A program made the translations under genes and the position numbers. Below the pieces are notes generated by a model that saw only the letters and a program-made list of their open reading frames with translations, was not told where the DNA came from and searched no databases. From Saccharopolyspora gloriosae (GTDB lineage: Bacteria > Actinomycetota > Actinomycetes > Mycobacteriales > Pseudonocardiaceae), in the NCBI RefSeq assembly GCF_014203325.1, contig NZ_JACHIV010000001.1, positions 496,001 through 560,000 on the forward strand: 64,000 nucleotides of DNA. Direction: 5' to 3'. This document shows positions 51,522 through 60,214 of this stretch, one piece after another (position 1 is the first letter of the stretch; every line of letters begins with the position of its first letter).

Positions 51522-52397
51522 ACGTCTCAGCCCGCGATGCGGTTCGGTGACAAGGACGTGGCCGCGGACCGCGCGCTGGTCATGGCGATCGTCAACCGCA
51601 CCCGCGACTCGTTCTTCGACCGCGGCGCCACCTTCGCCGCCGAGGCCGCGCTGGCCGCCGTGGACGCCGCGGTCGAGGACGGCGCCGACATCGTCGACAT
51701 CGGCGGCGTCCGCGCCGGAGCGCAGGGCGAACGGGTCGACGCCGACGAGGAGTCCCGCCGGGTCGTGCCGTTCGTGGCCGCGGTTCGGCAACGGCATCCC
51801 GAGCTGGTCATCAGCGTCGACACCTGGCGCGGCGAGGTCGCCCGGCGGGTGTGCGAGGCGGGCGCCGACCTGCTCAACGACACCTGGGCCGGGGCGGACC
51901 CTGAGGTGGCGCGGGTCGCCGCCGAGTTCGGCGTGGGCGTCGTGTGCTCGCACACCGGAGGGCTGCCGCCGCGCACCGACCCGTACCGGGCGCGCTACTC
52001 GGACGTGGTCGCGCAGGTCGCCGCGGAACTGGTTGAACGCGCCGAGCTCGCCGTCTCGCTCGGGGTGCCGCGCGCCGGGGTGCTGATCGACCCGACGCAC
52101 GACTTCGGCAAGAACACCTGGCACGGGCTGGAACTGGTCCGGCGGATCGGTGAGCTCGTCGACACCGGGTGGCCGGTGCTGATGGCGTTGTCGAACAAGG
52201 ACTTCATCGGCGAGACCCTCGACGTCGAGGTCTCCGAGCGGCTGGAGGGCACGCTGGCGGCGACCGCCGTCGCGGCCTGGTCCGGCGCGCGAGTGTTCCG
52301 CGCGCACCAGGTCGCGGCGACCCGGCGCGTGGTGGACATGGTCGCCGCCGTCGCCGGGACCCGGCCGCCGAGCCAGGTGCTGCGCGCCCTGGCCTGA
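51522..52397 (+). CDS. folP2: Dihydropteroate synthase-like protein FolP2
   Basis: A 291-residue TIM barrel of the pterin-binding family: LVMAIVNRTRDSFFDRGATF, DIVDIGGVRAGAQGERVDAD, ISVDTWRGEVARRVCEAGAD, LNDTWAGADPE, VCSHTGGLPPR and PTHDFGKNTWHGLELVRRI. The VNRTRDSF variant, in place of the usual VNxTPDSF, marks the FolP2 type, which in mycobacteria does not complement folP and may not be a true DHPS. A second folP elsewhere would be expected. In M. tuberculosis folP2 is followed by gpgS; here it is not. Confidence 0.87.
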   Translation, partial: TSQPAMRFGDKDVAADRALVMAIVNRTRDSFFDRGATFAAEAALAAVDAAVEDGADIVDIGGVRAGAQGERVDADEESRRVVPFVAAVRQRHPELVISVDTWRGEVARRVCEAGADLLNDTWAGADPEVARVAAEFGVGVVCSHTGGLPPRTDPYRARYSDVVAQVAAELVERAELAVSLGVPRAGVLIDPTHDFGKNTWHGLELVRRIGELVDTGWPVLMALSNKDFIGETLDVEVSERLEGTLAATAVAAWSGARVFRAHQVAATRRVVDMVAAVAGTRPPSQVLRALA

Positions 52398-52410
52398 CCG
52401 CGCCGGAGGG

Positions 52411-52779
52411 TCAGAAGGCGTCGTCGATCATGCGGCCGGTCGCGGCCACCGGCAGCGCCGCGTCGAGCTCGCGCAGCAGCGGTGCGAGCCGCAGCCAGCG
52501 GGACCGCACCCGCGGCCGGCTCGGGTACGGGCGGTTGATCTCCTGGGCGAGCTCGTCGATGCGCCACTGCGCCTCGTCGAGTTCGAGTCCGGTGGCGGGC
52601 AGCTGGTGCACCGCCTCGACCAGCGCGGCGATCCGCACCCGCAGATCTTCGAGGCCGGACCGGACGGACAGGGCGCTCTGCGGCGCCGGGTCGGCGTCGG
52701 GCTGGTTCCTGGGAGACGGCAGGATGACCTCCCGTTCGTCGATCGAACCGGGAGCGTGTCGTTCGCTGTCGTCGCGCAC
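52411..52779 (-). CDS. Hypothetical helical protein
   Basis: A 122-residue protein from a GTG with a strong AGGAGG 6 nt upstream. The first 35 residues are polar and disordered; the rest is helical (VRSGLEDLRVRIAALVEAVH, LELDEAQWRIDELAQEINRP, LRLAPLLRELDAALPVAATG). It resembles small coiled-coil proteins found near regulators in actinobacteria. No family is recognised. It is convergent with folP2. Confidence 0.55.
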   Translation of the reverse strand: MRDDSERHAPGSIDEREVILPSPRNQPDADPAPQSALSVRSGLEDLRVRIAALVEAVHQLPATGLELDEAQWRIDELAQEINRPYPSRPRVRSRWLRLAPLLRELDAALPVAATGRMIDDAF

Positions 52780-53079
52780 GCCGACCTCCTGCCTGCTCGT
52801 CGGCACGCGCCCGCGGGGGCGCGCCTGGTGATCCGCAGTGTGGGCCGCCGAACCGCCGCGATGAGTCCCTTGTGAATCGATCCACTCGTTCGGCCGAGCA
52901 ATGCCCCACGAACGGGGCCGTGGTTCACCGCGGCCGATCACGAACCGCGATCTCCCGCGCCACCTCTTCGGACCATCGGCGCAGCATTCGTCCGAGGAGG
53001 CCGCCCGCCATGCGGGTGAGTGATCCAATTCACGCCTGGGAGAATCGGGAAAGGACCAACGGCCCCTTGTGCCCGGACG

Positions 53080-53108
53080 GTGACAGTGGTGGGAAATGAC
53101 CGTAGAGT
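53080..53108 (+). promoter_or_regulatory. Promoter of the PadR gene
   Basis: GTGACA at 53080-53085 and TAGAGT at 53103-53108 with a 17-bp spacer. The -10 box is 8 nt before the GTG at 53117, so the transcript is leaderless and the upstream ATG at 53096 is excluded as a start. Confidence 0.6.
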
Positions 53109-53116
53109 CGCTACCT

Positions 53117-53467
53117 GTGAAGGCTGATGCGCTCCGCGGCCACCTTGATGCCCTGCTGCTCGCCACGCTCGATGGCAGACAGCTGCACGGCTACGCGATC
53201 ATCGAGGCGTTGCAGCAGCGCAGCGGTGGTGCACTGGACCTGCCGACGGGCACCGTCTACCCCGCGCTGCGCCGGTTGGAGCGCGCGGGCTACGTGAGCA
53301 GCGCGTGGAGCACGGTCGGCGGCAGGCAGCGCCGTACCTACCGCCTCACCCAGTCCGGAGTCGAGACGCTGCACTCGGAGCGCCGGGCGTGGCGCGAGTT
53401 CACCTCCGCCATCGAGGGCGTGCTCGAAGGCAAGGTCATCCCTTCCCAGGCCTCCGCCAAGACCTGA
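53117..53467 (+). CDS. PadR-family transcriptional regulator
   Basis: A 116-residue winged-helix repressor: MKADALRGHLDALLLATLDG, LHGYAIIEALQQRSGGALDL, PTGTVYPALRRLERAGYVSS, GGRQRRTYRLTQSG and a C-terminal dimerisation helix. These are the standard PadR elements. The start follows from the -10 box position. An in-frame ATG at 53096 would add seven residues (TVESLPV) with no family support. The target is unknown; the divergent 122-residue gene and the downstream operon are candidates. Confidence 0.87.
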   Translation: MKADALRGHLDALLLATLDGRQLHGYAIIEALQQRSGGALDLPTGTVYPALRRLERAGYVSSAWSTVGGRQRRTYRLTQSGVETLHSERRAWREFTSAIEGVLEGKVIPSQASAKT

Positions 53468-53555
53468 CGCCAGCGCACGGACGGGTGATGCGACCGAGTC
53501 CGCGCACATCGAGGTCTGCTGCCGCCGAGCACGGGCGCCGTGCCACGATCGGAGC

Positions 53556-53897
53556 GTGGCTAGTGCGCTGATCTACCTGTTCGTCGTGCTCGTGGTCGCC
53601 GCGGTGATCTACCTGCTCGCTGCCCTGGTCTTCGGGCGGGGGGAGCAGCTGGAGGCGCTACCGCCCGGCGCGACGCCGACCAGATTGCCCGCCGTCGACG
53701 TCGAAGGCGCCGATGTGCGCTCGCTGCGGTTTCAACAGGTCGTGCGCGGGTATAAGGCTGCCGAGGTGGACTGGGCGCTGGAGCGGCTGGCCAACGAGGT
53801 CGACGACCTGCGCGGCCAGGTCGCCGTCCTGCAGCGGCAGCTGGACGTCGCGGGCGAGCAGCTGCAGCGGGCCCGGGCGGTGGACCGGGAGGAGTGA
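53556..53897 (+). CDS. DivIVA-domain membrane protein
   Basis: A 113-residue protein with one N-terminal transmembrane helix (about 3-27), a short linker, then a DivIVA-type segment (VRSLRFQQVVRGYKAAEVDW followed by ALERLANEVDDLRGQVAVLQ) and a short coiled coil. A similar protein (Rv1209) lies at this position in M. tuberculosis, as I recall. It may act at sites of membrane curvature or polar growth. The gene overlaps or abuts the SRPBCC gene. Confidence 0.78.
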   Translation: MASALIYLFVVLVVAAVIYLLAALVFGRGEQLEALPPGATPTRLPAVDVEGADVRSLRFQQVVRGYKAAEVDWALERLANEVDDLRGQVAVLQRQLDVAGEQLQRARAVDREE

Positions 53898-53902
53898 GTC
53901 GG

Positions 53903-54358
53903 GTGGGCAACGCGCAGCTACGGCTGGAGGTGCCGGTGCGCGCCGCACCGGAGCAGGTGTGGGCGGCGGCGACGGACTGGCCGCGGCAGGGCGAGTGGAT
54001 GCTGGGCACCACGGTGCACGTGGTCAGCGGTGACGGTGGTCGCGGTACGACGCTGGCCGCGTTCACCGGACTGCGCGGCGTCGGCTTCCTGGACACGATG
54101 GAGATCATCGAGATGCGGGTGCCGCTGTGCTGCCGGGTGCGCCACACGGGGGCGTTGGTCTCCGGTGAGGGCGGCTTCCGGGTGATCGCGCGCGGCGAGT
54201 CGGACGAGTCGACGTTCGTGTGGTGGGAGGACCTCGCGACGCCTGCCGGGACCGGGATGATGTGGCCGGTGGTGCGGCCCGCCTTCACCTGGGGGCTGCG
54301 GCGGTCGCTGGACCGGTTCGCCGAGTTCTGCGCGGAGTACCCGGCTCTCGCCCGGTGA
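53903..54358 (+). CDS. SRPBCC-family protein
   Basis: A 151-residue helix-grip protein: QLRLEVPVRAAPEQVWAAAT, DWPRQGEWMLGTTVHVVSG, TLAAFTGLRGVGFLDTMEII and a C-terminal helix RRSLDRFAEFCAEYPA, typical of polyketide-cyclase/ligand-binding proteins. The GTG at 53903 is preferred because GGGAGGAG lies 8 nt upstream; a GTG at 53894 overlaps the previous stop but has no room for an SD. Ligand unknown. Confidence 0.82.
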   Translation: MGNAQLRLEVPVRAAPEQVWAAATDWPRQGEWMLGTTVHVVSGDGGRGTTLAAFTGLRGVGFLDTMEIIEMRVPLCCRVRHTGALVSGEGGFRVIARGESDESTFVWWEDLATPAGTGMMWPVVRPAFTWGLRRSLDRFAEFCAEYPALAR

Positions 54359-54361
54359 GCG

Positions 54362-54399
54362 AGGGCCGTCCGCCGCCGTCGAGCGGGGCGAACGGCCCT
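54362..54399. terminator. Bidirectional terminator
   Basis: AGGGCCGT at 54362-54369 pairs with ACGGCCCT at 54392-54399 between two convergent genes. Confidence 0.5.
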
Positions 54400-54406
54400 G
54401 GAAGGC

Positions 54407-55195
54407 TCAGTGGCCGGTGAAGTTCGGCTTGCGCTTCGCGACGAAGGCCGCCACCGCTTCGCGGTGATCGGCGGTCTGGCCCGCCTCGATCTGCGCGCCC
54501 GCCTCCACGTCGAGGGCCTCGTCGAGCCCCTCCGCCGCTGCGGCGCGCATCGTTTCCTTGATCCGCGCGTAGGCGCTGGTGGGGCCGGTGGCCATGCGTC
54601 CGGCGAGTTCCATCGCCGCCTCGGTGGCGTGGCCCGCGTCGACGACCCTGTTGACCATGCCGATGCGCAGGGCCTCCTCGGCCGCGACCGGCTCCGCGAG
54701 CAGCATCAGCTCCATCGCCCGCCCGTAGCCGATCAGGCGCGGCAGCGTCCAGGACGCGCCGGAATCCGAGGACAGGCCCACGTTGGCGAAGGCCATCAGG
54801 AACTTGGCGTCCGCGGCGGCGATGCGCAGGTCGCAGGCGAACGCCAGCGAGGCGCCCGCGCCCGCGGCGCTGCCGTTGACCGCGGCGATGATCGGCTTCG
54901 GCATGGTCGCCACCGCGCGGATCAGCGGGTTGTAGTGCTCCTCGACCGTCCGCAGTGGAGTGGGATCGTCCGACTCCAGCATCGCGATGTGCTCTTTGAG
55001 GTCCTGGCCCGCGCAGAAGGAACGTCCCGCACCGGTGACCACCACCGCCCGCACCGCGTCGTCGGCCGCGGCCTCGCGCAGCGCCGCGGTCAGCGCGAGC
55101 TTGAGCTCCACGGTGAGCGCGTTGAACGACTCCGGCCGGTTCAGCGTGATCAGCCGCACGCCACCGGTGTCCTGGGTCAGCAGTACATCCGACAC
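54407..55195 (-). CDS. Enoyl-CoA hydratase/isomerase (crotonase family)
   Basis: A 262-residue crotonase-fold enzyme: LITLNRPESFNALTVELKLA, oxyanion-hole motifs GRSFCAGQDLKEHIAM and NGSAAGAGASLAFACDLRIA, then FANVGLSSDSGASWTLPRLI. The position of the usual catalytic Glu (GLxPExG) reads GLSSDSG, so a dehydratase using two Glu is unlikely; an isomerase or PaaG-like activity fits better. It probably acts in fatty or aromatic acid degradation. GAGAA precedes the GTG. Confidence 0.85.
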   Translation of the reverse strand: MSDVLLTQDTGGVRLITLNRPESFNALTVELKLALTAALREAAADDAVRAVVVTGAGRSFCAGQDLKEHIAMLESDDPTPLRTVEEHYNPLIRAVATMPKPIIAAVNGSAAGAGASLAFACDLRIAAADAKFLMAFANVGLSSDSGASWTLPRLIGYGRAMELMLLAEPVAAEEALRIGMVNRVVDAGHATEAAMELAGRMATGPTSAYARIKETMRAAAAEGLDEALDVEAGAQIEAGQTADHREAVAAFVAKRKPNFTGH

Positions 55196-55570
55196 TTCTC
55201 GCCCTTTCGTCGCTTGAGGTGTGCGGGCCGCGGGCACTCTGACCAGCGCATCCACAGTGGACTGCGCACGGGGAGTGCCGGCGCGATCACGGTGCGCATC
55301 TCGGGAACGGTCCTGATGGGACGGTCGACCGGAAATGCAGCAATGGCAGCACGACGCTCGCACGAATGGCCGTGCTGCGAGCCGAAAAGTCCCGAACATG
55401 CCCGCACGAAGGCTGAGTCTGCCACCCGCCGCCGGTATTCGACCAGCGCAAGAGCGACACGAGTTGATCGGTTCGGTTTCGCGGCTGCGTCCGGATGGGG
55501 GAGAATGGAACCGGACCCGACTGATTGTGGGCGATCAGCGGGTGGGAAGAGTTCACGGAGGGAGCACGCT
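55196..55570. other. 375-bp divergent intergenic region
   Basis: Between the crotonase gene and the DUF3117 gene. I find no ORF with coding bias and no convincing promoter pair; GGAGGGAG before the right-hand gene is the only clear signal. Confidence 0.4.
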
Positions 55571-55738
55571 ATGGCGGCCATGAAGCCCCGGACCGGTGAC
55601 GGTCCCCTCGAGGTGACGAAGGAGGGTCGCGGAATCGTAATGCGCGTCCCCCTTGAGGGCGGTGGGCGGCTCGTCGTCGAGATGTCGGTGGAGGAGGCAA
55701 CGAACCTGGGCGAGGCCCTGGAATCTGTCACCGGCTGA
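55571..55738 (+). CDS. DUF3117 small protein
   Basis: A 55-residue protein MAAMKPRTGDGPLEVTKEGR followed by GIVMRVPLEGGGRLVVEMSV and EEATNLGEALESVTG: the entire DUF3117 family consensus, highly conserved in actinobacteria (Rv1211 in M. tuberculosis). It is a small beta-alpha protein of unknown role. GGAGGGAGC lies just upstream. It is followed by a terminator. Confidence 0.92.
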   Translation: MAAMKPRTGDGPLEVTKEGRGIVMRVPLEGGGRLVVEMSVEEATNLGEALESVTG

Positions 55739-55823
55739 GGCCGCTGCGCAAGCGATCGGCGTGCACCCGATCGTCGCCGGCCCTGGCATCCGAGGTCGAT
55801 GCCGGGGCCGGTATCCGTGGAGT

Positions 55824-55840
55824 GGCCGAGACGGCCTTTT
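55824..55840 (+). terminator. Intrinsic terminator after the DUF3117 gene
   Basis: GGCCG-AGA-CGGCC followed by TTTTCTTT. A second, longer hairpin lies just before it (55777-55790 with 55798-55811, one mismatch). Confidence 0.7.
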
Positions 55841-55867
55841 CTTTGAGTGCGGGAAGGATTTCAATCC

Positions 55868-57445
55868 GTGTCCGATTCCTCGGTGTTCGGCTCGTCGCGG
55901 ACCCCGGAGCACGCGGTGCTCCCGGTGATCCCGACGGCACTGGTCGAAGTGGACGTGGTCTCGCGGTGGCGGGACGGCGTTCCGGCGGCGGTGCCGGTGT
56001 TCGACGGGGCCTCCGGGCCTGACCTGGCCGCGGCCGCCGAACCGTGGGGCGTGGACCCCTCGCTGCTGGAGGCGCTGGGCGTCACGGCCACCGTGGGCGA
56101 TGTGCGCACGGTTCCGCTGCCGGACGGGCGTTTCGGCTGGGTGGTCGGCGCCGGTTCCGGCGTCGGCCGGTGGCGTTCCATCGGCGCGTCGATCGCGCGG
56201 GCGGCGCGCGCCCGGCTCGGCGAGGGCATCGCGGAGGACGACGCCGACCCGGCGGACCTCGGCGACGCGGCGGAAGCGGAGTACGTCCAGGTGCGGTTGC
56301 CCGCGGACGCCGATGCCGAGCTCGTCTCGGCGTTGACGCTCGGGTTGTCGCTGGGCGACTACCGGTTCCGGGTGTCGGCCGAACCGGCCGCGCCGCGGAT
56401 GCGCAAGGCTTTATTGGTGGTGCCCGACGGGGTCGACCCGGCGGAGCTGCGCGCCGCCGCGGCCCGCGCGCACGAGTGGGCCGCGGCGACCTCGTTGGCC
56501 AGGGACCTGGCCAACGCACCTTCGAACGTGAAGAACCCGGTGTGGCTCGCCGGCGCGGGCACCGAACTCGCGGGACCGCTGCCGGGTGTCACGGCGACGG
56601 TCCGCGACGAGAAGTGGTTGGCGGACAAGGGCTTCGGCGGTGTGCTCGCGGTCGGCGGCGGCTCGGTGAGCCCGCCGCGGCTGCTGGAGCTGACCTGGCG
56701 GCCGGAGGGCGTGAAGTCCGGCCCGCACCTGGTGCTGGTGGGCAAGGGGATCACGTTCGACACCGGCGGGATCTCGATCAAGCCCGCCGACGGGATGCAC
56801 TTGATGCGCACCGACATGGCCGGTGGCGGCGCGGTGCTCAGCGCACTGCTGTCCATCGCCCGGCTGCGGTTGCCGGTGCGGGTGACGGCGCTGGTGCCGT
56901 CCGCGGAGAATCACGTCTCCGGCAGCAGCTACCGGCCGGGCGACGTGGTGCGCCACTACGGCGGCAAGACCACCGAGGTCGCCAACACCGACGCCGAAGG
57001 CCGGATGGTGCTCGCGGACGCGCTGGCCTACGCGGTGCAGCGCCACGAGCCGGACTTCATCGTCGACGTCGCCACGCTGACCGGGGCGATGAAGGTCGCG
57101 CTGGGGCTGCGCACCGGTGGACTGTTCGCCACCGACGAGAAGCTGGAGCGCGCGCTGCGCGAGGCCGGCGAGCGCGTCGGCGAGTCCTGGTGGCGGATGC
57201 CGCTGCTGGAGGACCACGCCGCGGACGTGCAGGGCGAGCTCGCCGACGTGCGCCAGGCGCCGCAAGGACCGGGTGGCATCACGGCCGCGTTGTTCCTGCG
57301 CGAGTTCGTCGGCGCGGTGCCGTGGGCGCACCTGGACATCGCCGGGCCGGGGCGTGCGGACAAGGCCTACGACGACGTCGTCCCGGGCGCGACGGGATTC
57401 GCGGCCAGGACCCTCGTGGAGCTCGCCGCCTCGCTGGCCGAGTGA
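55868..57445 (+). CDS. pepA: Leucyl aminopeptidase (M17)
   Basis: Two-metal cytosolic aminopeptidase. The 525-residue protein has an N-terminal macro-like domain and the M17 catalytic domain: LVGKGITFDTGGISIKPADG (Lys and Asp ligands), MRTDMAGGGAVL, the signature NTDAEGRMVLADALAY, VDVATLTGAMKVALG and the WRMPLLEDH region. The GTG at 55868 follows AAGGA; a GTG further upstream would add residues without support. Confidence 0.94.
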   Translation: MSDSSVFGSSRTPEHAVLPVIPTALVEVDVVSRWRDGVPAAVPVFDGASGPDLAAAAEPWGVDPSLLEALGVTATVGDVRTVPLPDGRFGWVVGAGSGVGRWRSIGASIARAARARLGEGIAEDDADPADLGDAAEAEYVQVRLPADADAELVSALTLGLSLGDYRFRVSAEPAAPRMRKALLVVPDGVDPAELRAAAARAHEWAAATSLARDLANAPSNVKNPVWLAGAGTELAGPLPGVTATVRDEKWLADKGFGGVLAVGGGSVSPPRLLELTWRPEGVKSGPHLVLVGKGITFDTGGISIKPADGMHLMRTDMAGGGAVLSALLSIARLRLPVRVTALVPSAENHVSGSSYRPGDVVRHYGGKTTEVANTDAEGRMVLADALAYAVQRHEPDFIVDVATLTGAMKVALGLRTGGLFATDEKLERALREAGERVGESWWRMPLLEDHAADVQGELADVRQAPQGPGGITAALFLREFVGAVPWAHLDIAGPGRADKAYDDVVPGATGFAARTLVELAASLAE

Positions 57446-57462
57446 CACCGCTGATGTCCGAG

Positions 57463-57497
57463 TGATCCCGTGGCGGGCGTGATCCGCCGCGGGATCA
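57463..57497. terminator. Bidirectional terminator between pepA and lysR
   Basis: TGATCCCG at 57463-57470 pairs with CGGGATCA at 57490-57497, with GGCGG/CCGCC inside. It overlaps the lysR stop. Confidence 0.6.
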
Positions 57498-58433
57498 TTC
57501 GCATCCGGCCGGTGGGTCTCCGCGGGTGATCGCGTGCTCGCGGAAGGCGTGCACGGCGGGAGGCGGGGTGCGGTGGGCCGGCCAGGCGATGCCGACGGTG
57601 CGGTGCGCGGCCGGGCTCAACGAGATCTCCGCGGTGCCCGCCACCGCACCGCCCAGCGCCCTGGGCAGCACGGTGACGCCGAGACCCGCCGCGACCAGTC
57701 CGCGCACGGTGTCGACCTCCTCGCCCTCCCACGCGGTCCGCAGCGCCACGCCCGCCGCGCCGGCCAGTTCGGTGACGATGCGCCGCAGCCCGTAGCCGGA
57801 GCTCAGCAGCGCGAAGTCCTCACCCGCGAGGTCGGCCAGCCGGACGCTCGTGCGCCCGGCGAGGCGGTGGTCGGTGTGCACGACCGCGACCAGTTCGTCG
57901 CGCGTCACCGGGCTCGCCTCCCACTCCGGGCCGGACGGCATCGGCGAGACCAGGCAGAGATCGAGCCTGCCGTCCCGCGCCCCGGTCAGCAGCTCGTCGC
58001 GCGCACCTTGGACCAACCGGAACCGCACTCCGGGATGGTCGGTCCGGAAGCTCCTGATGAGTTCGGGAACGAGGGCGCCGCCCATGGTGTGCTGGAAGCC
58101 GAGTGCCACCCGTCCCCGGTCCGGATCGAGTTCTTCCACGACTTCGCGGCACCGGTCGGCCAGTTCGCGGTAGGCGTCGTCGGCGGCGGCAGCCAGCTTC
58201 GCCCCGGTGCGGGTGAGCCGCACGCCGCGCCCGTCTCGCGTCACGATCTCGGTCCCGAGGCGATCGGCGAGCCGGGCGAGGGTGCGGCTTACGGTGGGTT
58301 GCGGGATGCCGAGCCGGTGGGCCGCCCGTGTGAGATGCCCCTCCGCCGCGACGGTGCGCAGCAGGTTCAACGTCGGGGCCAGATCCGCGGTGAGCTGGGC
58401 GGCGTCCAGCGATCCATCTGATTCATGCGTCAC
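57495..58433 (-). CDS. LysR-family transcriptional regulator
   Basis: A 312-residue regulator. The N-terminal winged HTH reads LLRTVAAEGHLTRAAHRLGI followed by PQPTVSRTLARLADRLGTEI, and the effector domain covers about 105-305 (GRVALGFQHTMGGALVPELI). The GTG at 58433 is preferred over an ATG at 58469 because even then the HTH begins later than usual. It is divergent from an MFS gene, the typical target of such regulators. Confidence 0.87.
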   Translation of the reverse strand: MTHESDGSLDAAQLTADLAPTLNLLRTVAAEGHLTRAAHRLGIPQPTVSRTLARLADRLGTEIVTRDGRGVRLTRTGAKLAAAADDAYRELADRCREVVEELDPDRGRVALGFQHTMGGALVPELIRSFRTDHPGVRFRLVQGARDELLTGARDGRLDLCLVSPMPSGPEWEASPVTRDELVAVVHTDHRLAGRTSVRLADLAGEDFALLSSGYGLRRIVTELAGAAGVALRTAWEGEEVDTVRGLVAAGLGVTVLPRALGGAVAGTAEISLSPAAHRTVGIAWPAHRTPPPAVHAFREHAITRGDPPAGCE

Positions 58434-58459
58434 GGCATGGATTGTCGATGTTCGATGAA

Positions 58460-58489
58460 TTGGACGCATTAGTTAGCGTTGCTTACCGT
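58460..58489 (+). promoter_or_regulatory. Promoter of the MFS gene
   Basis: TTGGAC at 58460-58465 and TACCGT at 58484-58489, an 18-bp spacer. The -10 box is 7 nt before the GTG at 58497 (leaderless). The region lies between the divergent lysR and MFS genes, where a LysR box is expected. Confidence 0.5.
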
Positions 58490-58496
58490 CGCCCAC

Positions 58497-59723
58497 GTGC
58501 TCACCGATGACCTGAACCGGATCCGGCGCATCCGGCTCGCACTGCTGGCAGGCGCCCTGGCCTTGTTCGCGCTGCTGTACGCGCCGCAGCCGGTGCTGCC
58601 GCAGTTCGCCGAGTCGTTCGCGCTGGCCCCTGGCACCACGGCGCTGCTGGTCTCCGCGGGCACGCTGGGCCTGGCGGTGGCCGCGATCCCGCTCGGCACG
58701 CTGTCCGAGGTGTTCGGCAGGCGGCGGATCATGGTGTGCTCGCTGCTGCTGGCGGAGGCCATCGGGCTGCTGTTGCCCTTCGTGGCCCACTTCCCGCTGC
58801 TGGTGGCGTTGCGCCTGGTGCAGGGAGCCGCGGTCGCGGGCATCGCGGCCGTCGCCGCCGCCTACCTCGCCGACGAGACCGGCGGCCGGGACCTCGGGAC
58901 CACGATGGGCCTCTACGTCGCGGGCACCACGATCGGCGGCATGTCCGGGAGGTTGCTCGGCGGCATCGCCGGTGACTTCGCGGGCTGGACCGGCGGGCTC
59001 GCGGCGGTCGCCGCGCTGGCCGGGATCTGCACGGTCGCGTTCGTCCTGCTGCTGCCTCGGGAGCGCCACCAGCGGCGCCAGGAACTGCGCTGGACACCGC
59101 TGCTGACCGGGGTGCGCGCCGCCGCGACCGATCCGGCCCTGCGGCCCCCGTTCCTGGTCGCCGCGCTCGGCATGGGGTCGTTCGTCGCGGTCTACAACGT
59201 GCTGGGCTTCCGGCTCGTCGAGCCGCCGCTGTCGGTGCCGCCCGCGCTGGCCGCTCTCGCGTTCCTGGCGTACGCCGCGGGCACCGTCACCTCGGCGCTG
59301 GCCGGGCGGCTCGCGGACCGCTGGGGGCGGCGCCCGGTGCTGCTGGCCGGACTGGGCACGGCGGTCCTGGGGCTGCTGCTGATGCTCGGCGGGAACCTGG
59401 TGGTGATCCTGACCGGGCTCGTGGTGTTCACCGGCGGGTTCTTCGCCGCCCACTCGGTGGCCAGCGGCTGGGTCGGACTGCTCGCGTCACCTTCGGCGCG
59501 CGGGCAGGCCTCCGCGATGTACCAGCTCGCCTACTACGGCGGCAGCAGCGTCGGCGGGGTGCTCGGCGGCGTGGCCTACGCGGCGTGGGGCTGGGCGGGC
59601 ATGACCGCCGTGCTCGGTTGCTGGCTGGTCCTCGCCGCGGTGCCGGTGCTGCGCAGTCGGCGAGCTCGGACGGTGGGCGCCGCCGCGCCGGAACCCGAGG
59701 CTCAGGTGGCGTCCGAGTCGTAA
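58497..59723 (+). CDS. MFS transporter
   Basis: A 408-residue exporter-like protein with 12 predicted helices. The MFS motif A between helices 2 and 3 is [14 protein letters not shown], with a second copy in the C-half, [16 protein letters not shown]. Gly-rich helix 5 ([20 protein letters not shown]) fits motif C of drug/H+ antiporters. The cargo is unknown; the divergent LysR gene probably controls it. Its last 22 bp overlap the tatB 3' end on the opposite strand. Confidence 0.87.
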   Translation: MLTDDLNRIRRIRLALLAGALALFALLYAPQPVLPQFAESFALAPGTTALLVSAGTLGLAVAAIPLGTLSEVFGRRRIMVCSLLLAEAIGLLLPFVAHFPLLVALRLVQGAAVAGIAAVAAAYLADETGGRDLGTTMGLYVAGTTIGGMSGRLLGGIAGDFAGWTGGLAAVAALAGICTVAFVLLLPRERHQRRQELRWTPLLTGVRAAATDPALRPPFLVAALGMGSFVAVYNVLGFRLVEPPLSVPPALAALAFLAYAAGTVTSALAGRLADRWGRRPVLLAGLGTAVLGLLLMLGGNLVVILTGLVVFTGGFFAAHSVASGWVGLLASPSARGQASAMYQLAYYGGSSVGGVLGGVAYAAWGWAGMTAVLGCWLVLAAVPVLRSRRARTVGAAAPEPEAQVASES

Positions 59724-60112
59724 GGCGGCCGTTCCCCCGGAGCGAGCGGTGTCTGCGGCTGGGACTGCGGCTTGGGCGGAGTGGAAGTCGACCCGTTGTT
59801 GCCGTTGCTGCCGTTGTTGCCGTTCAGCGGCGGGTTCAGCGGGTTCTCGCCGTCCAGCAGGTGCTTGGTCACCGCCGTGCGGGGGTTGAAGTCGCGGATG
59901 CCGCGCAGGTCTTCGAGGGGCTTGCGGAGGTCGTCGAACTCCGGTCCCAGCTCGGAGCGCAGCTGATCGCGCGCGCCCGTCGCGTACTCCTTGACCTGGC
60001 GGATCGTGCGGCCCAGCCACGCTGCGCCCTCCGGCAACCGGTCCGGGCCGAGGATGAACAGACCGGCGACGATGAGGACCAGGATCTCACCCCAGCCGAT
60101 GCTGTCGAACAC
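59702..60112 (-). CDS. tatB: Sec-independent translocase subunit TatB
   Basis: A 136-residue protein: [20 protein letters not shown] (single TM helix with the conserved Glu), [20 protein letters not shown] amphipathic helix, then a long polar tail with an Asn/Gly-rich stretch [12 protein letters not shown]. TatB recruits twin-arginine substrates to TatC. AAAGGTGATCC precedes the GTG. In M. tuberculosis it follows htrA in the same order as here. Confidence 0.92.
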   Translation of the reverse strand: MFDSIGWGEILVLIVAGLFILGPDRLPEGAAWLGRTIRQVKEYATGARDQLRSELGPEFDDLRKPLEDLRGIRDFNPRTAVTKHLLDGENPLNPPLNGNNGSNGNNGSTSTPPKPQSQPQTPLAPGERPPYDSDAT

Positions 60113-60214
60113 CTCGGATCACCTTTCACTCCATGCCGTGCGCGTCGCGCTCCGCCAGCCTACCCACCCGGACGGACCTTGCGGAAACGCCACTTTTCCC
60201 AACTGGATGCGCAT

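Noticed and set aside
53096-53116. Upstream ATG as PadR start
   Set aside because: The predicted -10 box (53103-53108) lies inside that extension, so the codon would not be transcribed.
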